Shown here: positions 1 to 8,827 of the stretch, one piece after another
How the letters are laid out: every line of letters begins with the position of its first letter
Position numbering within the stretch: the first letter of the stretch is position 1
DNA from: Chloroflexota bacterium
GTDB taxonomy: Bacteria; Chloroflexota; Dehalococcoidia; GIF9; UBA5629
Direction: 5' to 3'
Assembly (NCBI GenBank): GCA_016865855.1
Contig: VGNX01000006.1
Location: forward strand, 1 to 60,218
Length of the DNA stretch: 60,218 nucleotides
The notes under the pieces: generated by a model
The model's input: only the letters and a program-made list of their open reading frames with translations
Databases searched by the model: none
Told to the model about the DNA's origin: nothing
Translations under genes and position numbers: made by a program

Positions 1-2
1 CG

Positions 3-56
3 TTGGAGCAAGAACCAATCAGATTGGAATTCTTAGAGGAAGCTCTGGTTGCTTAA
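3..56 (+). CDS. possible C-terminal end of an upstream gene
   Basis: A plus-strand frame is open from the window edge to a TAA at 54-56 and reads LEQEPIRLEFLEEALVA, an ordinary protein composition. Too little is present to assign a family, and the other two frames are also open for a short way, so this is only a guess at the tail of a gene that starts outside the window. Confidence 0.25.
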   Translation: MEQEPIRLEFLEEALVA

Positions 57-131
57 AGGTTGACTGAAATGACAGAAGGGTATAGGATATGGCTAGATCG
101 AATTTCCACCAGTTACGTGACGCTGCCACAG

Positions 132-1784
132 ATGAAGATGATTAATAAGTACAGAATACTATTCATCCTATGTCTAGTTTTGCTGACTCTGGCAAACATC
201 CATTGCGTACCTCAACCCATAACGCCTCCACCCACACCTCAGCCACCAGAACCATCCCCTCAAGACACCACTCCGCCAGAGACAATAATCACCCAGGCCC
301 CTGAAGAAACAATCAACTACAGCAAAGTAACTTTCCAGTGGACAGGCAGCGATGATACCACACCAACCAGCAATTTAACTTACTCTTATTACTTGCGAGG
401 CTATGATACCGAGTACTCTGCCTTCAGCTCGGATACTTCTAAGACTTACACTGACTTACCTGACGGTTCTTACACATTTTATGTCAAATCAAAAGACGAG
501 GCCGGTAATATAGACCCAACTCCAGCAATCAGCGAATTTACTATAGCCACGGCACCGCCAAAGCCAAAGGAGGAGCCCCAAGTTGTAACCCCTGCCGTCA
601 GCACCTTGCTTATAGTTCCGGGCAGTGATGTCAGCCGCATAGCCGTTGCCTACGATAACACCGTTTATGCCCTCGACTCCCCCCATGCCAAACTTTACAA
701 ATCAGACCACGGCGGCATCGGCTGGACTGACATATCAAGAGGTCTTGGCGCCGCAGCGCCCTGGGGTGAACTAGCTGTAGCCCCGGATGACCCTAAAATA
801 GTAGCCGTAGTCACCAATGCCGGGGCTGAGGTTTATTTGTCTATCGACGGTGGTGCCAACTTCGCTGCCACCGGATTAAGCAGCAAATTAGGTGGTGGCG
901 AGCGAGTCAAATGCCTTGCCATCTCACTAGGTTATGGCCGCCGGGAAATAGCCGTTGGCACCTCCACAAGCAATGGTAATGGCAGGGTATGGGTGAACAT
1001 AATGAATGGCTTCCCCAGCGGCTGGCAAGATATGAGCACTGGTATGCCCGGCTGGCTATCCTCGGGAATATCTGGCGTCGATGTCTTCGCCGTCGAGTAT
1101 TCACCAGGATTCGACGCTGATGGCACACTTCTAGCCATCGCCGCCAGTGGGCCACCACCAAATACCGACGACACTTATCTCTACATGGGAATCAGAGACC
1201 TGGGCGGAAATACCACAACCTGGAATAGTTCCGCAGGCTACCCTGTGGAAATTTGCCAATCGGGCCAAGACACACCGGGAACACCGCTGACTTATGCCGA
1301 CTTAGCTTTGCCCGCGGATTATTCTGGAAGCCTCCCTTCACATCGCCATGTCTACGCCTGTTGGAGCGATAATCCACCGGGAACAGCCACCGCCGGCAAT
1401 CCTAATGATGACGTTTACCGTTTGGATGACACCGTCTGCTACCGCCTTCTAGTCCGTTCTGACATTATTTGCAGTCTGGCCCACTACGGCATGTACAGCC
1501 GGGGCAAGCTGTTAGCTGGGGCTGCGATGGCAAAAACCACGGCTTTGTTCCAAGGCCCCCAGATATACTGTACGTTCAATCCACAGTCAACATGTCCCAC
1601 CTGGCAAAGCAGTCAGAAACCGCCCACCGGCCCCGGCCAGGCAAGAGTAGCCTGGTCTCCTGACGGCAAAGCAGCTTATTGCGGCACCAGCTCTGCCGGT
1701 GGCGGCAGCCACGACCAGAGCGCCTTCTCCATAAGCACCAACAACGGCCTCACCTGGAACCAGATAGGTTTGATTGACCTTTAG
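132..1784 (+). CDS. surface lipoprotein with Ig/FN3-like domain and beta-propeller (BNR) repeats
   Basis: The frame is open from a TTG at 60, but the ATG at 132 directly precedes a signal peptide (MKMINKYR, a hydrophobic stretch, then a Cys in ANIHC), so 132 is preferred; no strong Shine-Dalgarno is visible. A Pro-rich linker follows, then a domain starting DTTPPETIITQAP and ending in SYTFYVKSKDEAGN, typical of bacterial Ig/FN3-like modules. The remainder has Asp-box (BNR) motifs such as YKSDHGGIGW, YLSIDGGANF and SISTNNGLTW, as in sialidase/VPS10-like beta-propellers. It is probably anchored outside the membrane; ligand and activity are unknown. It ends just before the HAD gene, which may share its transcript. 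Confidence 0.75.
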   Translation: MKMINKYRILFILCLVLLTLANIHCVPQPITPPPTPQPPEPSPQDTTPPETIITQAPEETINYSKVTFQWTGSDDTTPTSNLTYSYYLRGYDTEYSAFSSDTSKTYTDLPDGSYTFYVKSKDEAGNIDPTPAISEFTIATAPPKPKEEPQVVTPAVSTLLIVPGSDVSRIAVAYDNTVYALDSPHAKLYKSDHGGIGWTDISRGLGAAAPWGELAVAPDDPKIVAVVTNAGAEVYLSIDGGANFAATGLSSKLGGGERVKCLAISLGYGRREIAVGTSTSNGNGRVWVNIMNGFPSGWQDMSTGMPGWLSSGISGVDVFAVEYSPGFDADGTLLAIAASGPPPNTDDTYLYMGIRDLGGNTTTWNSSAGYPVEICQSGQDTPGTPLTYADLALPADYSGSLPSHRHVYACWSDNPPGTATAGNPNDDVYRLDDTVCYRLLVRSDIICSLAHYGMYSRGKLLAGAAMAKTTALFQGPQIYCTFNPQSTCPTWQSSQKPPTGPGQARVAWSPDGKAAYCGTSSAGGGSHDQSAFSISTNNGLTWNQIGLIDL

Positions 1785-1826
1785 TTTGACACACGAGGTC
1801 ATTTTCCTCGATAATTCTACTTCGGC

Positions 1827-2522
1827 ATGATTAAGGCAGTTTTCTTTGACTTCTATAACACTCTGGCCACTCACCACCCGCCTCGGGAAGAGGCATGGGT
1901 CAATGCCTGCCGCGAACTCGGCATTAAGTTGGAAGCCAAGACGCTCTTTAACTCCCTGCCAGCGGCAGATACATACTGGCGTGATGAGAACTCCCGCTCA
2001 CCGATAGATAAGAGAACCCCTGAGGAAAAAATCGACCTCTACGCCGAATATGGAACCAGGATATTGCAAGGGGCCGGAGTAGAAGTCAGCCGTGACATGG
2101 CACTTCAGCTATTAGCAAAACTCCAACAGCATAAATGGGAATTCAAAGCTTATGATGACACCTTACCTACCTTAAAAGAGCTCAAGAACCGAGGCCTAAT
2201 CTTGGGACTGGTATCCAATGTCGCCCAGGACATGGAGTCCACATATACCGAGTTAGGCCTACAACCGTACCTCGATTTCAAGGTAACATCATCCGAAGTA
2301 GGTTGTGATAAACCCCGACCAGAGATATTTATGGCCGCGCTGAAGAAAGCTCAGGTCAAGCCAGAGGAATCAATATATGTCGGTGACCAATACCACCTGG
2401 ACATTGTCGGCGCCCGAGGTGTCGGCATCAAGGCTGTGCTCATCGACCGTAACAATTATTCCCCGGATATCACAGACTGTCCTCGAATCCGTAGCCTCAC
2501 CGAAATCACCCAATACGTCTAG
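1827..2522 (+). CDS. HAD-superfamily hydrolase
   Basis: A 231-residue Rossmann-type hydrolase. Motif I is DFYNT (Asp8 the expected nucleophile); the usual second Asp is Tyr10, as in L-2-haloacid dehalogenases (DxYxT), so a simple phosphatase role is not certain. Motif II is Ser130 in SNVAQD, motif III Lys162 in KPRPEIF, and motif IV the GDQ at 186-188. The cap lies between residues 16 and 105. Length and motif order match the subfamily I HAD hydrolases. It lies 42 bp after the lipoprotein gene. The substrate cannot be told from the sequence. Confidence 0.85.
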   Translation: MIKAVFFDFYNTLATHHPPREEAWVNACRELGIKLEAKTLFNSLPAADTYWRDENSRSPIDKRTPEEKIDLYAEYGTRILQGAGVEVSRDMALQLLAKLQQHKWEFKAYDDTLPTLKELKNRGLILGLVSNVAQDMESTYTELGLQPYLDFKVTSSEVGCDKPRPEIFMAALKKAQVKPEESIYVGDQYHLDIVGARGVGIKAVLIDRNNYSPDITDCPRIRSLTEITQYV

Positions 2523-2614
2523 CTTGATAGTTGGTCCCTTTTTGACTTAACATTGGTAACAGGTTACCGCTGCATTGCTGGACTCAGGATATTCTTAATT
2601 CAGGTGGGAGATAG

Positions 2615-3565
2615 TTGACCGAGCATACTCATCATGCCCAGCCTATAGGTGCCCAGCCTATAGGTAATAAACTGAAATTTAGCATTATTCTCACTGGCTT
2701 CATTCTGGTGGCAGAAGTGGCTGGTGGACTCATATCTAATAGTCTGGCTTTACTTAGTGATGCTGGCCATGTATTTGCGGATATCGTAGCGCTCTCCCTC
2801 AGCTGGTATGGGGTGAGGCAAGCCGAGCGTCCTCCCAGCACCCGCATGACATTTGGTTATCACAGGGTGGGAGTGATAGTAGCTATCGTTAATGCCGTCA
2901 GCATCTTCGCTATTGCAGCAATTATCCTTTATGAGGCCTACCACCGCTTTCAACAGCCACCAGAGGTTAACAGCCTGCTGATGCTACTTGTAGCTACGCC
3001 GGGGCTTGCGGTTAATGCTTTTGTTGCCTTCTGGTTACGCCGGGAACAGCAAAGTAATCTCAATGTGCGTAGTGCCTTCTGGCATGCCCTCGGCGATGCC
3101 TTAGCATCAATTGGGGTAATCATTGGGGGAGTCATCATGCTACTCACCGGATGGTTCTTGGTGGACCCGATTATTAGCGTACTTATTGGTTTTGTCATTA
3201 TCCTGGCTGCCTGGCGCATATTAAGAGAAGGTTTGAGAGTTCTTTTAGAGGCTGCGCCTGGACATGTGGATATCACCGAGATGGTAAACGCATTGAACCA
3301 AGTGCCTGAAGTAAAGGATATCCATGATGTCCATGTATGGAGCGTTTCACCAGAGCTACATGTCATGAGCTGTCATGTGTTTATTGATGACCTCTCTACC
3401 ACTCAAGCAGCCAGTATCCGTCAGAAAATCGAAGACGTGCTACGAGAGCGATTCCAGATAAAGCACACCACGCTCCAGATGGAATGTCAGCAATGCAACT
3501 CCAACGATATTTTCTGCACCCTAACTTACGGGCAGAGCGATGAAGTGGACAAAGGCCGAAAATAG
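2615..3565 (+). CDS. cation diffusion facilitator (CzcD-type metal/H+ exporter)
   Basis: A 316-residue inner-membrane CDF protein that would export Zn2+/Co2+/Cd2+ or a similar ion. The start is TTG, supported by AGGTGGGAG about 5 nt upstream. The His-rich N-terminus (TEHTHHAQ) is followed by six predicted membrane segments. The metal-site residues are visible as SDAGHVFAD in TM2 and HALGDALAS in TM5. The cytoplasmic C-terminal domain has the family motif DIHDVHVWSVSPELHVMSCH, and the tail holds CQQC. The N-terminus contains a 15-bp in-frame tandem duplication. No metalloregulator gene lies next to it. Confidence 0.93.
   Translation: MTEHTHHAQPIGAQPIGNKLKFSIILTGFILVAEVAGGLISNSLALLSDAGHVFADIVALSLSWYGVRQAERPPSTRMTFGYHRVGVIVAIVNAVSIFAIAAIILYEAYHRFQQPPEVNSLLMLLVATPGLAVNAFVAFWLRREQQSNLNVRSAFWHALGDALASIGVIIGGVIMLLTGWFLVDPIISVLIGFVIILAAWRILREGLRVLLEAAPGHVDITEMVNALNQVPEVKDIHDVHVWSVSPELHVMSCHVFIDDLSTTQAASIRQKIEDVLRERFQIKHTTLQMECQQCNSNDIFCTLTYGQSDEVDKGRK
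2636..2665 (+). repeat. 15-bp perfect tandem duplication inside the CDF gene
   Basis: Two adjacent identical 15-bp units starting GCCCAGCC encode AQPIG-AQPIG, just after the His-rich start of the exporter. It is in frame and looks like a recent slippage event. Confidence 0.9.
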
Positions 3566-3625
3566 AACAGATAATTTTGGGCGGCTCAAACTCCATAACT
3601 GGAGACATCTCATCATCAGACTGAC

Positions 3626-4462
3626 CTACCGAAGCATAGCTACATAACTATTTATTGGCACTCCAAGTGAATTAGCCACTGGCTGGCATTTCGCCCTGAG
3701 GCAATAGAAAATCTTCCCTTCCGCTGGCAGTTCAGATAAAGACTCGTAGTAGCCCATACCTTTGGCAAATATGAGGTCTGCGGAATTGAACTCGTGTTTG
3801 AACTCAGCTGAAGCCTGAGAAAAATCTATGCCCGGAGTAGCCGTCCCGGTGGCTATTATCTCACCGAGCTGGGCTTCCAGCCTGGCTCGCCTGATATCTT
3901 CCAGCGTAACATCATCCTGAACCGGCGAGGCTTTAACCACGTAGGCAACAGAAGCCCACTGTCTCATCCATCTGATAAGTAGTAAATCAAAGAACACCTC
4001 ACCAGCATTATCCGCCAGATATAGAACCCTTCTGGCATCCTTAAGCTTGGCTTTAAACCGCTCCGAATCATCGATGTCAAAATTCACCTGTCTTTTCATG
4101 TCTTCCTTTATGACATCAAGCGGCCTGAAGAAATCTATGGTATTACCCAGAGCAGCAAACTTGAGGCAACTTCTAAAGCTACCATGTTCAAGTTTTATCT
4201 GCTTCGACAGTTCTCTGGCAACTGCAATCTCCTTATCCTTCATTTCCCGGTAAGGGTCAGGGTTTTGCGTTACCTCCTTTATGACATCATGGATTTTGGT
4301 GGCAATAACAATCGATACACCACCCAGAGAGAAATTGTCACGGAGCACCTTCAGGCTCTCTTCTATGGCTCTGGCCTTAGCCTGCTCATCATCCGTAGCA
4401 AGCTCCGCAGCCTGATAAGCCAGTCTTTGCAGACACTCATAACAATTGTTCGAAGCTTTCAT
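3626..4462 (-). CDS. DUF89 / ARMT1-like damage-control phosphatase
   Basis: Minus-strand protein of about 278 residues. The frame could begin at 4519, but the ATG at 4462 gives MKASNNCYECL, the CxxC N-terminus usual in prokaryotic DUF89 proteins, so that start is chosen. Family signatures are LYLADNAGE (metal-binding Asp and Asn) and FAKGMGYYESLSE near the C-terminus. DUF89 members are metal-dependent phosphatases proposed to remove damaged phosphometabolites; the substrate here is not known. It is followed upstream on the same strand by TspO, 64 bp away. Confidence 0.85.
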   Translation of the reverse strand: MKASNNCYECLQRLAYQAAELATDDEQAKARAIEESLKVLRDNFSLGGVSIVIATKIHDVIKEVTQNPDPYREMKDKEIAVARELSKQIKLEHGSFRSCLKFAALGNTIDFFRPLDVIKEDMKRQVNFDIDDSERFKAKLKDARRVLYLADNAGEVFFDLLLIRWMRQWASVAYVVKASPVQDDVTLEDIRRARLEAQLGEIIATGTATPGIDFSQASAEFKHEFNSADLIFAKGMGYYESLSELPAEGKIFYCLRAKCQPVANSLGVPINSYVAMLR

Positions 4463-4526
4463 TTCCAAAATTATGTGCAGCAGGATAGATTTTACAGATA
4501 ACTTGCGTTGAGTTAACACCTAAGGC

Positions 4527-5015
4527 CTACCGGTTTAACAACCATATCGATACATTCAAAACCGCCGCAAAAGTTACCCAAAGCAGATAAGGCCACAGAA
4601 GCACACTGGCAACCGAAGATATCCTGAAGAACTTCAAAACGGTGAACAGTATCGCAACCCACAGAGCTGAGATTACAATTAATCCGTACAAAGGAGACTC
4701 AAGACCGAAGAAAACCACTGACCATAAGGCATTTAGAATCAACTGTATCAGGAAGACGATTAGTGCTATCCTGACCTGTCGATTCTCCAATCCTCTACGC
4801 CAGACCAGAAATGCTGCTATGCTCATCAGTAAATACAGAAGGGCCCAACCTGGGGCAAACAACCAGTTTGGTGGGGTAAAAGACGGCTTTTCAAGCGTCG
4901 CATACCATGTTGGAATTGCCTCTCTTGTAAATATAGAACCAATGATACCAGCACACAGGCAAGCAACAACACATACTATCAGTTTGAAAATATCCTTGAT
5001 GCTCATGTTTCGCAT
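4527..5015 (-). CDS. TspO/MBR family tryptophan-rich sensory protein
   Basis: 162 residues with five predicted membrane helices. The family signature is clear in PTWYATLEKPSFTPPNW followed by APGWALLYLLM, then FGLESPLYGL and a final WVTFAAVLNVSIWLLN helix. TspO proteins bind porphyrins or tetrapyrroles and are linked to stress and membrane-transport control; the exact role in Chloroflexota is not established. The start is ATG at 5015, but MSIKD three codons later is also possible. The 105-bp gap to the next minus-strand gene shows no clear terminator. Confidence 0.93.
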   Translation of the reverse strand: MRNMSIKDIFKLIVCVVACLCAGIIGSIFTREAIPTWYATLEKPSFTPPNWLFAPGWALLYLLMSIAAFLVWRRGLENRQVRIALIVFLIQLILNALWSVVFFGLESPLYGLIVISALWVAILFTVLKFFRISSVASVLLWPYLLWVTFAAVLNVSIWLLNR

Positions 5016-5119
5016 TGTATCATTTTTTTTCGAATCACCTAATAGCTGTAAACCCAGGTACGATTTTAGAGTCAGCGTTTTCTCTTGCCTTATGGCCTCC
5101 TGTCTTCACAATAGGCAGT

Positions 5120-6034
5120 CTAATTGCTGAGGAAATCAAGTATGGCCTTACTGACTTCCTCCGGCTTTTCCAACTCAGTGAAGTGACCGGCATCCTTAAC
5201 AATCTGAAGCTTAACATCAGAGAAAACCGTTTCAATCCCTTCAAAGTACCAGAGAGGCTGAGCCGGGTCATTTTCCCCCTGCAGTACCAGCACCGGGAAA
5301 GTCATCTTTTTAAAACGCGCTAGCCCGACGTCTTCGCTTTCCATAGCAAAGTCCCTGAAGTAACGCGGGACAGCTTCGGCAACCCCGGGGCGGCTGAATT
5401 CGAAGATGATGCCTTCCATATCCTCATCGCTGATTTTCTGAACTGTTCGAGATTCATAAACCATCGTAACAAACGTCCTAGCGTCGGACATTATGCTCCT
5501 CGCCAAATCCTGATTTTTGAACAGCTCAAACTGAGGATGATTGGCCGGGTCGACTTTCAGCACCGGCGCTTCCATGCGGACATATTTAACAATCCGATCG
5601 GAAATTGTGCTGGCGATACGGTCACCAATCAATGTGCCCCAATCGTGAGTGACCAGTGAGAACTTTTCCAGCCCAATAACGTCAAAGAGGGCAATGAGTT
5701 CATTCGCCACCCCCTGGGCTGTATAGTCACCATCGCTTTTGTCAGATTGTCCATACCCCTTCAGATCAACAGCTGTCACGCGATATTTCTTGCTCACTTC
5801 CTCAATCTGGTAATGCCAGGAAAACCAGCTTTCGGGTAAGCCATGAAGAAAAACCACAGTTTCACCAGCACCGGCTTCAACATAGTGCCATTTAACCCCG
5901 CCAGCTTCCACAAACTTATGTTCAACCTTTAGTCCTTCAGGCAGTTGCTCAGGAGAAGTCATACTTGCAGGTTGGGTACAACTTGATGATACCAACCAGG
6001 TCAGAGCTAAAAGAATCAAAGAAATCCATTTCAC
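5120..6034 (-). CDS. secreted alpha/beta hydrolase, epoxide-hydrolase/haloalkane-dehalogenase type
   Basis: 304 residues with an N-terminal hydrophobic signal ending in SSSCT (Cys19), a likely although imperfect lipobox, so the enzyme would act outside the cytoplasm. The oxyanion motif is HGLPESW (64-70). The nucleophile elbow is THDWG with Asp131 in place of Ser, as in epoxide hydrolases and dehalogenases. The acid lies near QGENDPAQP and the catalytic His in DAGHFTELEKP. The Asp nucleophile rules out a classical esterase; epoxide hydrolase is the best guess, dehalogenase or fluoroacetate dehalogenase the alternatives. It is divergent from the GTPase gene, with a 153-bp shared upstream region. 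Confidence 0.88.
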   Translation of the reverse strand: MKWISLILLALTWLVSSSCTQPASMTSPEQLPEGLKVEHKFVEAGGVKWHYVEAGAGETVVFLHGLPESWFSWHYQIEEVSKKYRVTAVDLKGYGQSDKSDGDYTAQGVANELIALFDVIGLEKFSLVTHDWGTLIGDRIASTISDRIVKYVRMEAPVLKVDPANHPQFELFKNQDLARSIMSDARTFVTMVYESRTVQKISDEDMEGIIFEFSRPGVAEAVPRYFRDFAMESEDVGLARFKKMTFPVLVLQGENDPAQPLWYFEGIETVFSDVKLQIVKDAGHFTELEKPEEVSKAILDFLSN

Positions 6035-6187
6035 TTATGTGCCCTCCTTGAAGATCAGAGTGTGGGACTATAGCCACCACATTCTAACAGAAGGAGCGTC
6101 CCTCTTACTAACCATAGCTTGAGAGCATGGCCTTAATCCCGTAGGGGAGTTTATGCTAAAATTAGATTAGCAGACAGGGTTAAAGCT

Positions 6188-7165
6188 ATGCCGGCAAACT
6201 TACCACCGCAGTACTTTGATGCTGAGAAGCGCTACCGAGCGGCCAGGACTCCGGAGGATAAAATCGAGGCTCTGGAGACTATGCTTGCCATTATGCCCAA
6301 GCACAAGGGCACGGACAGGCTTCATGGTGACCTGAGAAGGAAAATCGCCAAGCTCACCGAAGAAGCCGAAAGAAAGGCTGCCACCAGCAGAGCCAGTTTC
6401 TACATCAGAAAAGAAGGCGCCGGCCAGGTAGCTCTGGTTGGCCTGCCCAATGTCGGCAAGTCGCAACTGCTGGCTGCCGTTACCGATGCATCCCCAGAGA
6501 TAGGCGCTTACCCTTTCACCACTAGAGCGCCCAATATAGGCATGATGAAGTTTGAAAATATTCAGATTCAACTGGTGGACACGCCACCGGTAACAGGCCG
6601 TGACTCCCGTGTCTGGCTGAACAATATCGCCAGAAACGCCGACCTCATAGCTATCATTGTAGATTTAAGCAACCAACCAATAGAACAGGCAGAGGCTACC
6701 CTTCAGGAGCTAGAAAGCATAGGCATAGTGCCCGTCTCTAATAGCATTACAGAAGCCACCATCGGCAAACGGCAAAGAAAAATGCTAATCATAGCCAACA
6801 AGAGCGACCTGGAAAATTCAGGTGCCAGCGCAAAACAACTGAATGCTCAGTACAGCGGCCAATTCCCCGTGATTTCCATCTCTGCCTCAGAAGGCAATAA
6901 CATAGAAGTGCTCAAGAGCGGGATTTTTCAAGCCCTGGATATTATACGCGTCCACACCAAAAGTCCAGGGCAGAAACCTGACCTGACCGACCCGATAATA
7001 TTGAAAAGAGGTAGCACAGTAAGAGAGGCCGCCGAAGACATTCACAAAGATTTTAAGAGTAAAATGAAATACGCTGTAGTCTGGGGCTCAGGAAAATTCG
7101 ACGGACAGAGGGTCAGTCAAGACCATGTCCTTCAAGACAATGACATAATCGAGCTACATATCTAG
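6188..7165 (+). CDS. DRG/Obg-like GTPase with C-terminal TGS domain
   Basis: 325 residues. An N-terminal helical region (about 1-70) precedes a G domain with GLPNVGKS (85-92), DTPP (131-134) and NKSD. The C-terminal ~75 residues form a TGS domain with DPIILKRGSTVREAAEDIH. This matches the developmentally regulated GTP-binding (DRG) type within the Obg/HflX group, thought to bind ribosomes or RNA. The family is commonest in archaea and eukaryotes but is also found in some Chloroflexota. The start is ATG at 6188; a possible extended -10 (TGCTAAAAT) lies about 20 nt upstream. Confidence 0.88.
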   Translation: MPANLPPQYFDAEKRYRAARTPEDKIEALETMLAIMPKHKGTDRLHGDLRRKIAKLTEEAERKAATSRASFYIRKEGAGQVALVGLPNVGKSQLLAAVTDASPEIGAYPFTTRAPNIGMMKFENIQIQLVDTPPVTGRDSRVWLNNIARNADLIAIIVDLSNQPIEQAEATLQELESIGIVPVSNSITEATIGKRQRKMLIIANKSDLENSGASAKQLNAQYSGQFPVISISASEGNNIEVLKSGIFQALDIIRVHTKSPGQKPDLTDPIILKRGSTVREAAEDIHKDFKSKMKYAVVWGSGKFDGQRVSQDHVLQDNDIIELHI

Positions 7166-7167
7166 GA

Positions 7168-7284
7168 TTATTTGCTGCGCTTCCTTCTAACCCAGACGTC
7201 ATACAGCACCTCCGCCAGCTCTTCTATATACGGCCGATTCTCCAGCTTGAACCGCAATTTATAAAGACCCCAGGAATTTCGACT
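7168..7284 (-). pseudogene. short open frame, possible remnant or small protein
   Basis: On the minus strand 38 codons are open between an in-frame TGA (7285-7287) and a TAA (7168-7170). They contain YKLRFKLENRPYIEELAEV and end VWVRRKRSK, which is protein-like. There is no ATG; only an internal TTG could start it. It is either the C-terminal stump of a decayed gene or a very small protein. No family recognised. Confidence 0.3.
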
Positions 7285-7422
7285 TCAACGTTTCCTTTAT
7301 TTAAACTTGAAGCTATCAATAAATAGTGAACTTTAATGTCGGTTTAGTGATATACTTACTTCGCCAATTGGCACATAAATAGCCTGCAGCGTTTTAAAAC
7401 ATGTTAGGGAAACGAAATAATA

Positions 7423-8634
7423 GTGGAATATAAAATCTACAAGTACCGATGGGTTGTTTTGGCTATCTACATGTATGTAGCTGCGCTCACACAACTGTAC
7501 TGGTTAAATTTTGCCGCCATTGATACTTATATCGAGGAGCGGTTAAGTATACCTGCCAGCAGCGTAATGTGGTTTACGCTTGTCTTTCCTTTAATACAGG
7601 TTTTGCTTACCATGCCTGCTGGCGTCATCATAGATAAAAGAGGATTTAAATATGGCATAGGTATCGGTGTACTTTTTACAGGTGCGTTTGCCATGCTGCG
7701 CTTGCTTAATCCCAGTTCATATACAGTGCTGTTAATTTCACAAATAGGGATTTCCATTGGGCAACCTTTTGTATTAAATAGCGTTACCAAACTCGCCGTA
7801 ACCTGGTTCCCCCAAAAAGAGGAGGCCACAGCAGTAGGACTCGGTTCTCTAGCGCTGTTTATCGGTATGATGGCAGGACTCGGAGCAACGCCTGTCCTGG
7901 TACAGACCCTAGGATTTGAGTCAATGTTATTGATTTACGGTGCCATAGGCATTGTAGGTATATTTCTATTCTTTACTTTGGTGAAGCCTAAACCTTCAAC
8001 GCCACCAAGAGAAATAGAGGCGCTGGAAGAGATATCAAACTGGGAAGGAATCAAAAGGATTTTGAAGATCAGAGATTTTGTAATTCTCGGCTTTATAGCT
8101 TTGATAGGTATCGGAGTTTTCAACGGCTTAGCTACCTGGCTTGAAAAAATACTGAACGAATTACATCAACTTTCAATGACCGACGCCGGTTCTATATCTG
8201 CGATATTAATTTTTAGCGGCATGCTTGGCTGTATTATCATCCCCATTATCTCGGATAAGATCGCGAGGAGAAAACCCTTCCTCATACTGGCATCTTTAAT
8301 TGGGGCTATGTCAGTCACCGTTCTTATATTTGCGAACGGCTACAGTATGAACCTGGTTAACGGCATAGTACTGGGCTTCTTCCTTATATCCGCTCTGCCC
8401 ATAATGCTGACTCTGTCTACTGAAATCACAGGAGCAAGGTTTGCCGGCATTTCAGTCGGCTATTTGCAGCTTTTAGGCAATGCTGCTGCGGTAATAATTG
8501 TCCCAGTAATGGAAATTCTGCGCGGGGCAACGAATCAATTTGTTTTGCCACTTGCACTGCTGGCAATACTACTGGCGACATCATTCATTTTGGCAATTCT
8601 GATAAAAGAACCAACAAAAAACAAAAGCACCTGA
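7423..8634 (+). CDS. MFS transporter
   Basis: 403 residues with 12 predicted membrane helices. The start is GTG at 7423, with AGGGA about 12 nt upstream. The loop between TM2 and TM3 reads PAGVIIDKRGFKYG, the MFS signature loop (DxxGRR-like), and a similar DKIARRKPF lies at the matching point of the second half. It resembles the nitrate/oxalate or heme-exporter (FLVCR-like) type of MFS carrier, but the substrate cannot be assigned. The gene looks more AT-rich than its neighbours. No regulator is adjacent. Confidence 0.88.
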   Translation: MEYKIYKYRWVVLAIYMYVAALTQLYWLNFAAIDTYIEERLSIPASSVMWFTLVFPLIQVLLTMPAGVIIDKRGFKYGIGIGVLFTGAFAMLRLLNPSSYTVLLISQIGISIGQPFVLNSVTKLAVTWFPQKEEATAVGLGSLALFIGMMAGLGATPVLVQTLGFESMLLIYGAIGIVGIFLFFTLVKPKPSTPPREIEALEEISNWEGIKRILKIRDFVILGFIALIGIGVFNGLATWLEKILNELHQLSMTDAGSISAILIFSGMLGCIIIPIISDKIARRKPFLILASLIGAMSVTVLIFANGYSMNLVNGIVLGFFLISALPIMLTLSTEITGARFAGISVGYLQLLGNAAAVIIVPVMEILRGATNQFVLPLALLAILLATSFILAILIKEPTKNKST

Positions 8635-8672
8635 CTATCACGATTGTAAGTGTTAGTGCGCGTTAAGTTGAC

Positions 8673-8827
8673 AAGCTGTCCGAAAATGTAGTCCCGACCC
8701 TTTAGGGTCGGGCTCCCGAGGCTAAAGCCTCGGGGCTACATGTTTAATGTGTATCGCCAATGAGCTATAATTTTTCCCACAAAGTGGGAGAGACAGATTG
8801 CCAGTTAGAGTTTTCGGACAGCCTCTT
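8673..8827. repeat. GGCTGTCC inverted-repeat element, copy A
   Basis: A ~155-bp element bounded by AAGCTGTCCGAAAA and TTTTCGGACAGCCT (13 of 14 positions inverted-complementary). The left half holds two palindromes with GACCCTTTAGGGTC and GAGGCTAAAGCCTC cores; the right half holds a TCCCACAAAGTGGGA palindrome and an open frame starting ATG at 8760. Copies B (17210-17361) and C (52162-52308) share the same order. It overlaps the 5' end of the downstream gene. Confidence 0.88.
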
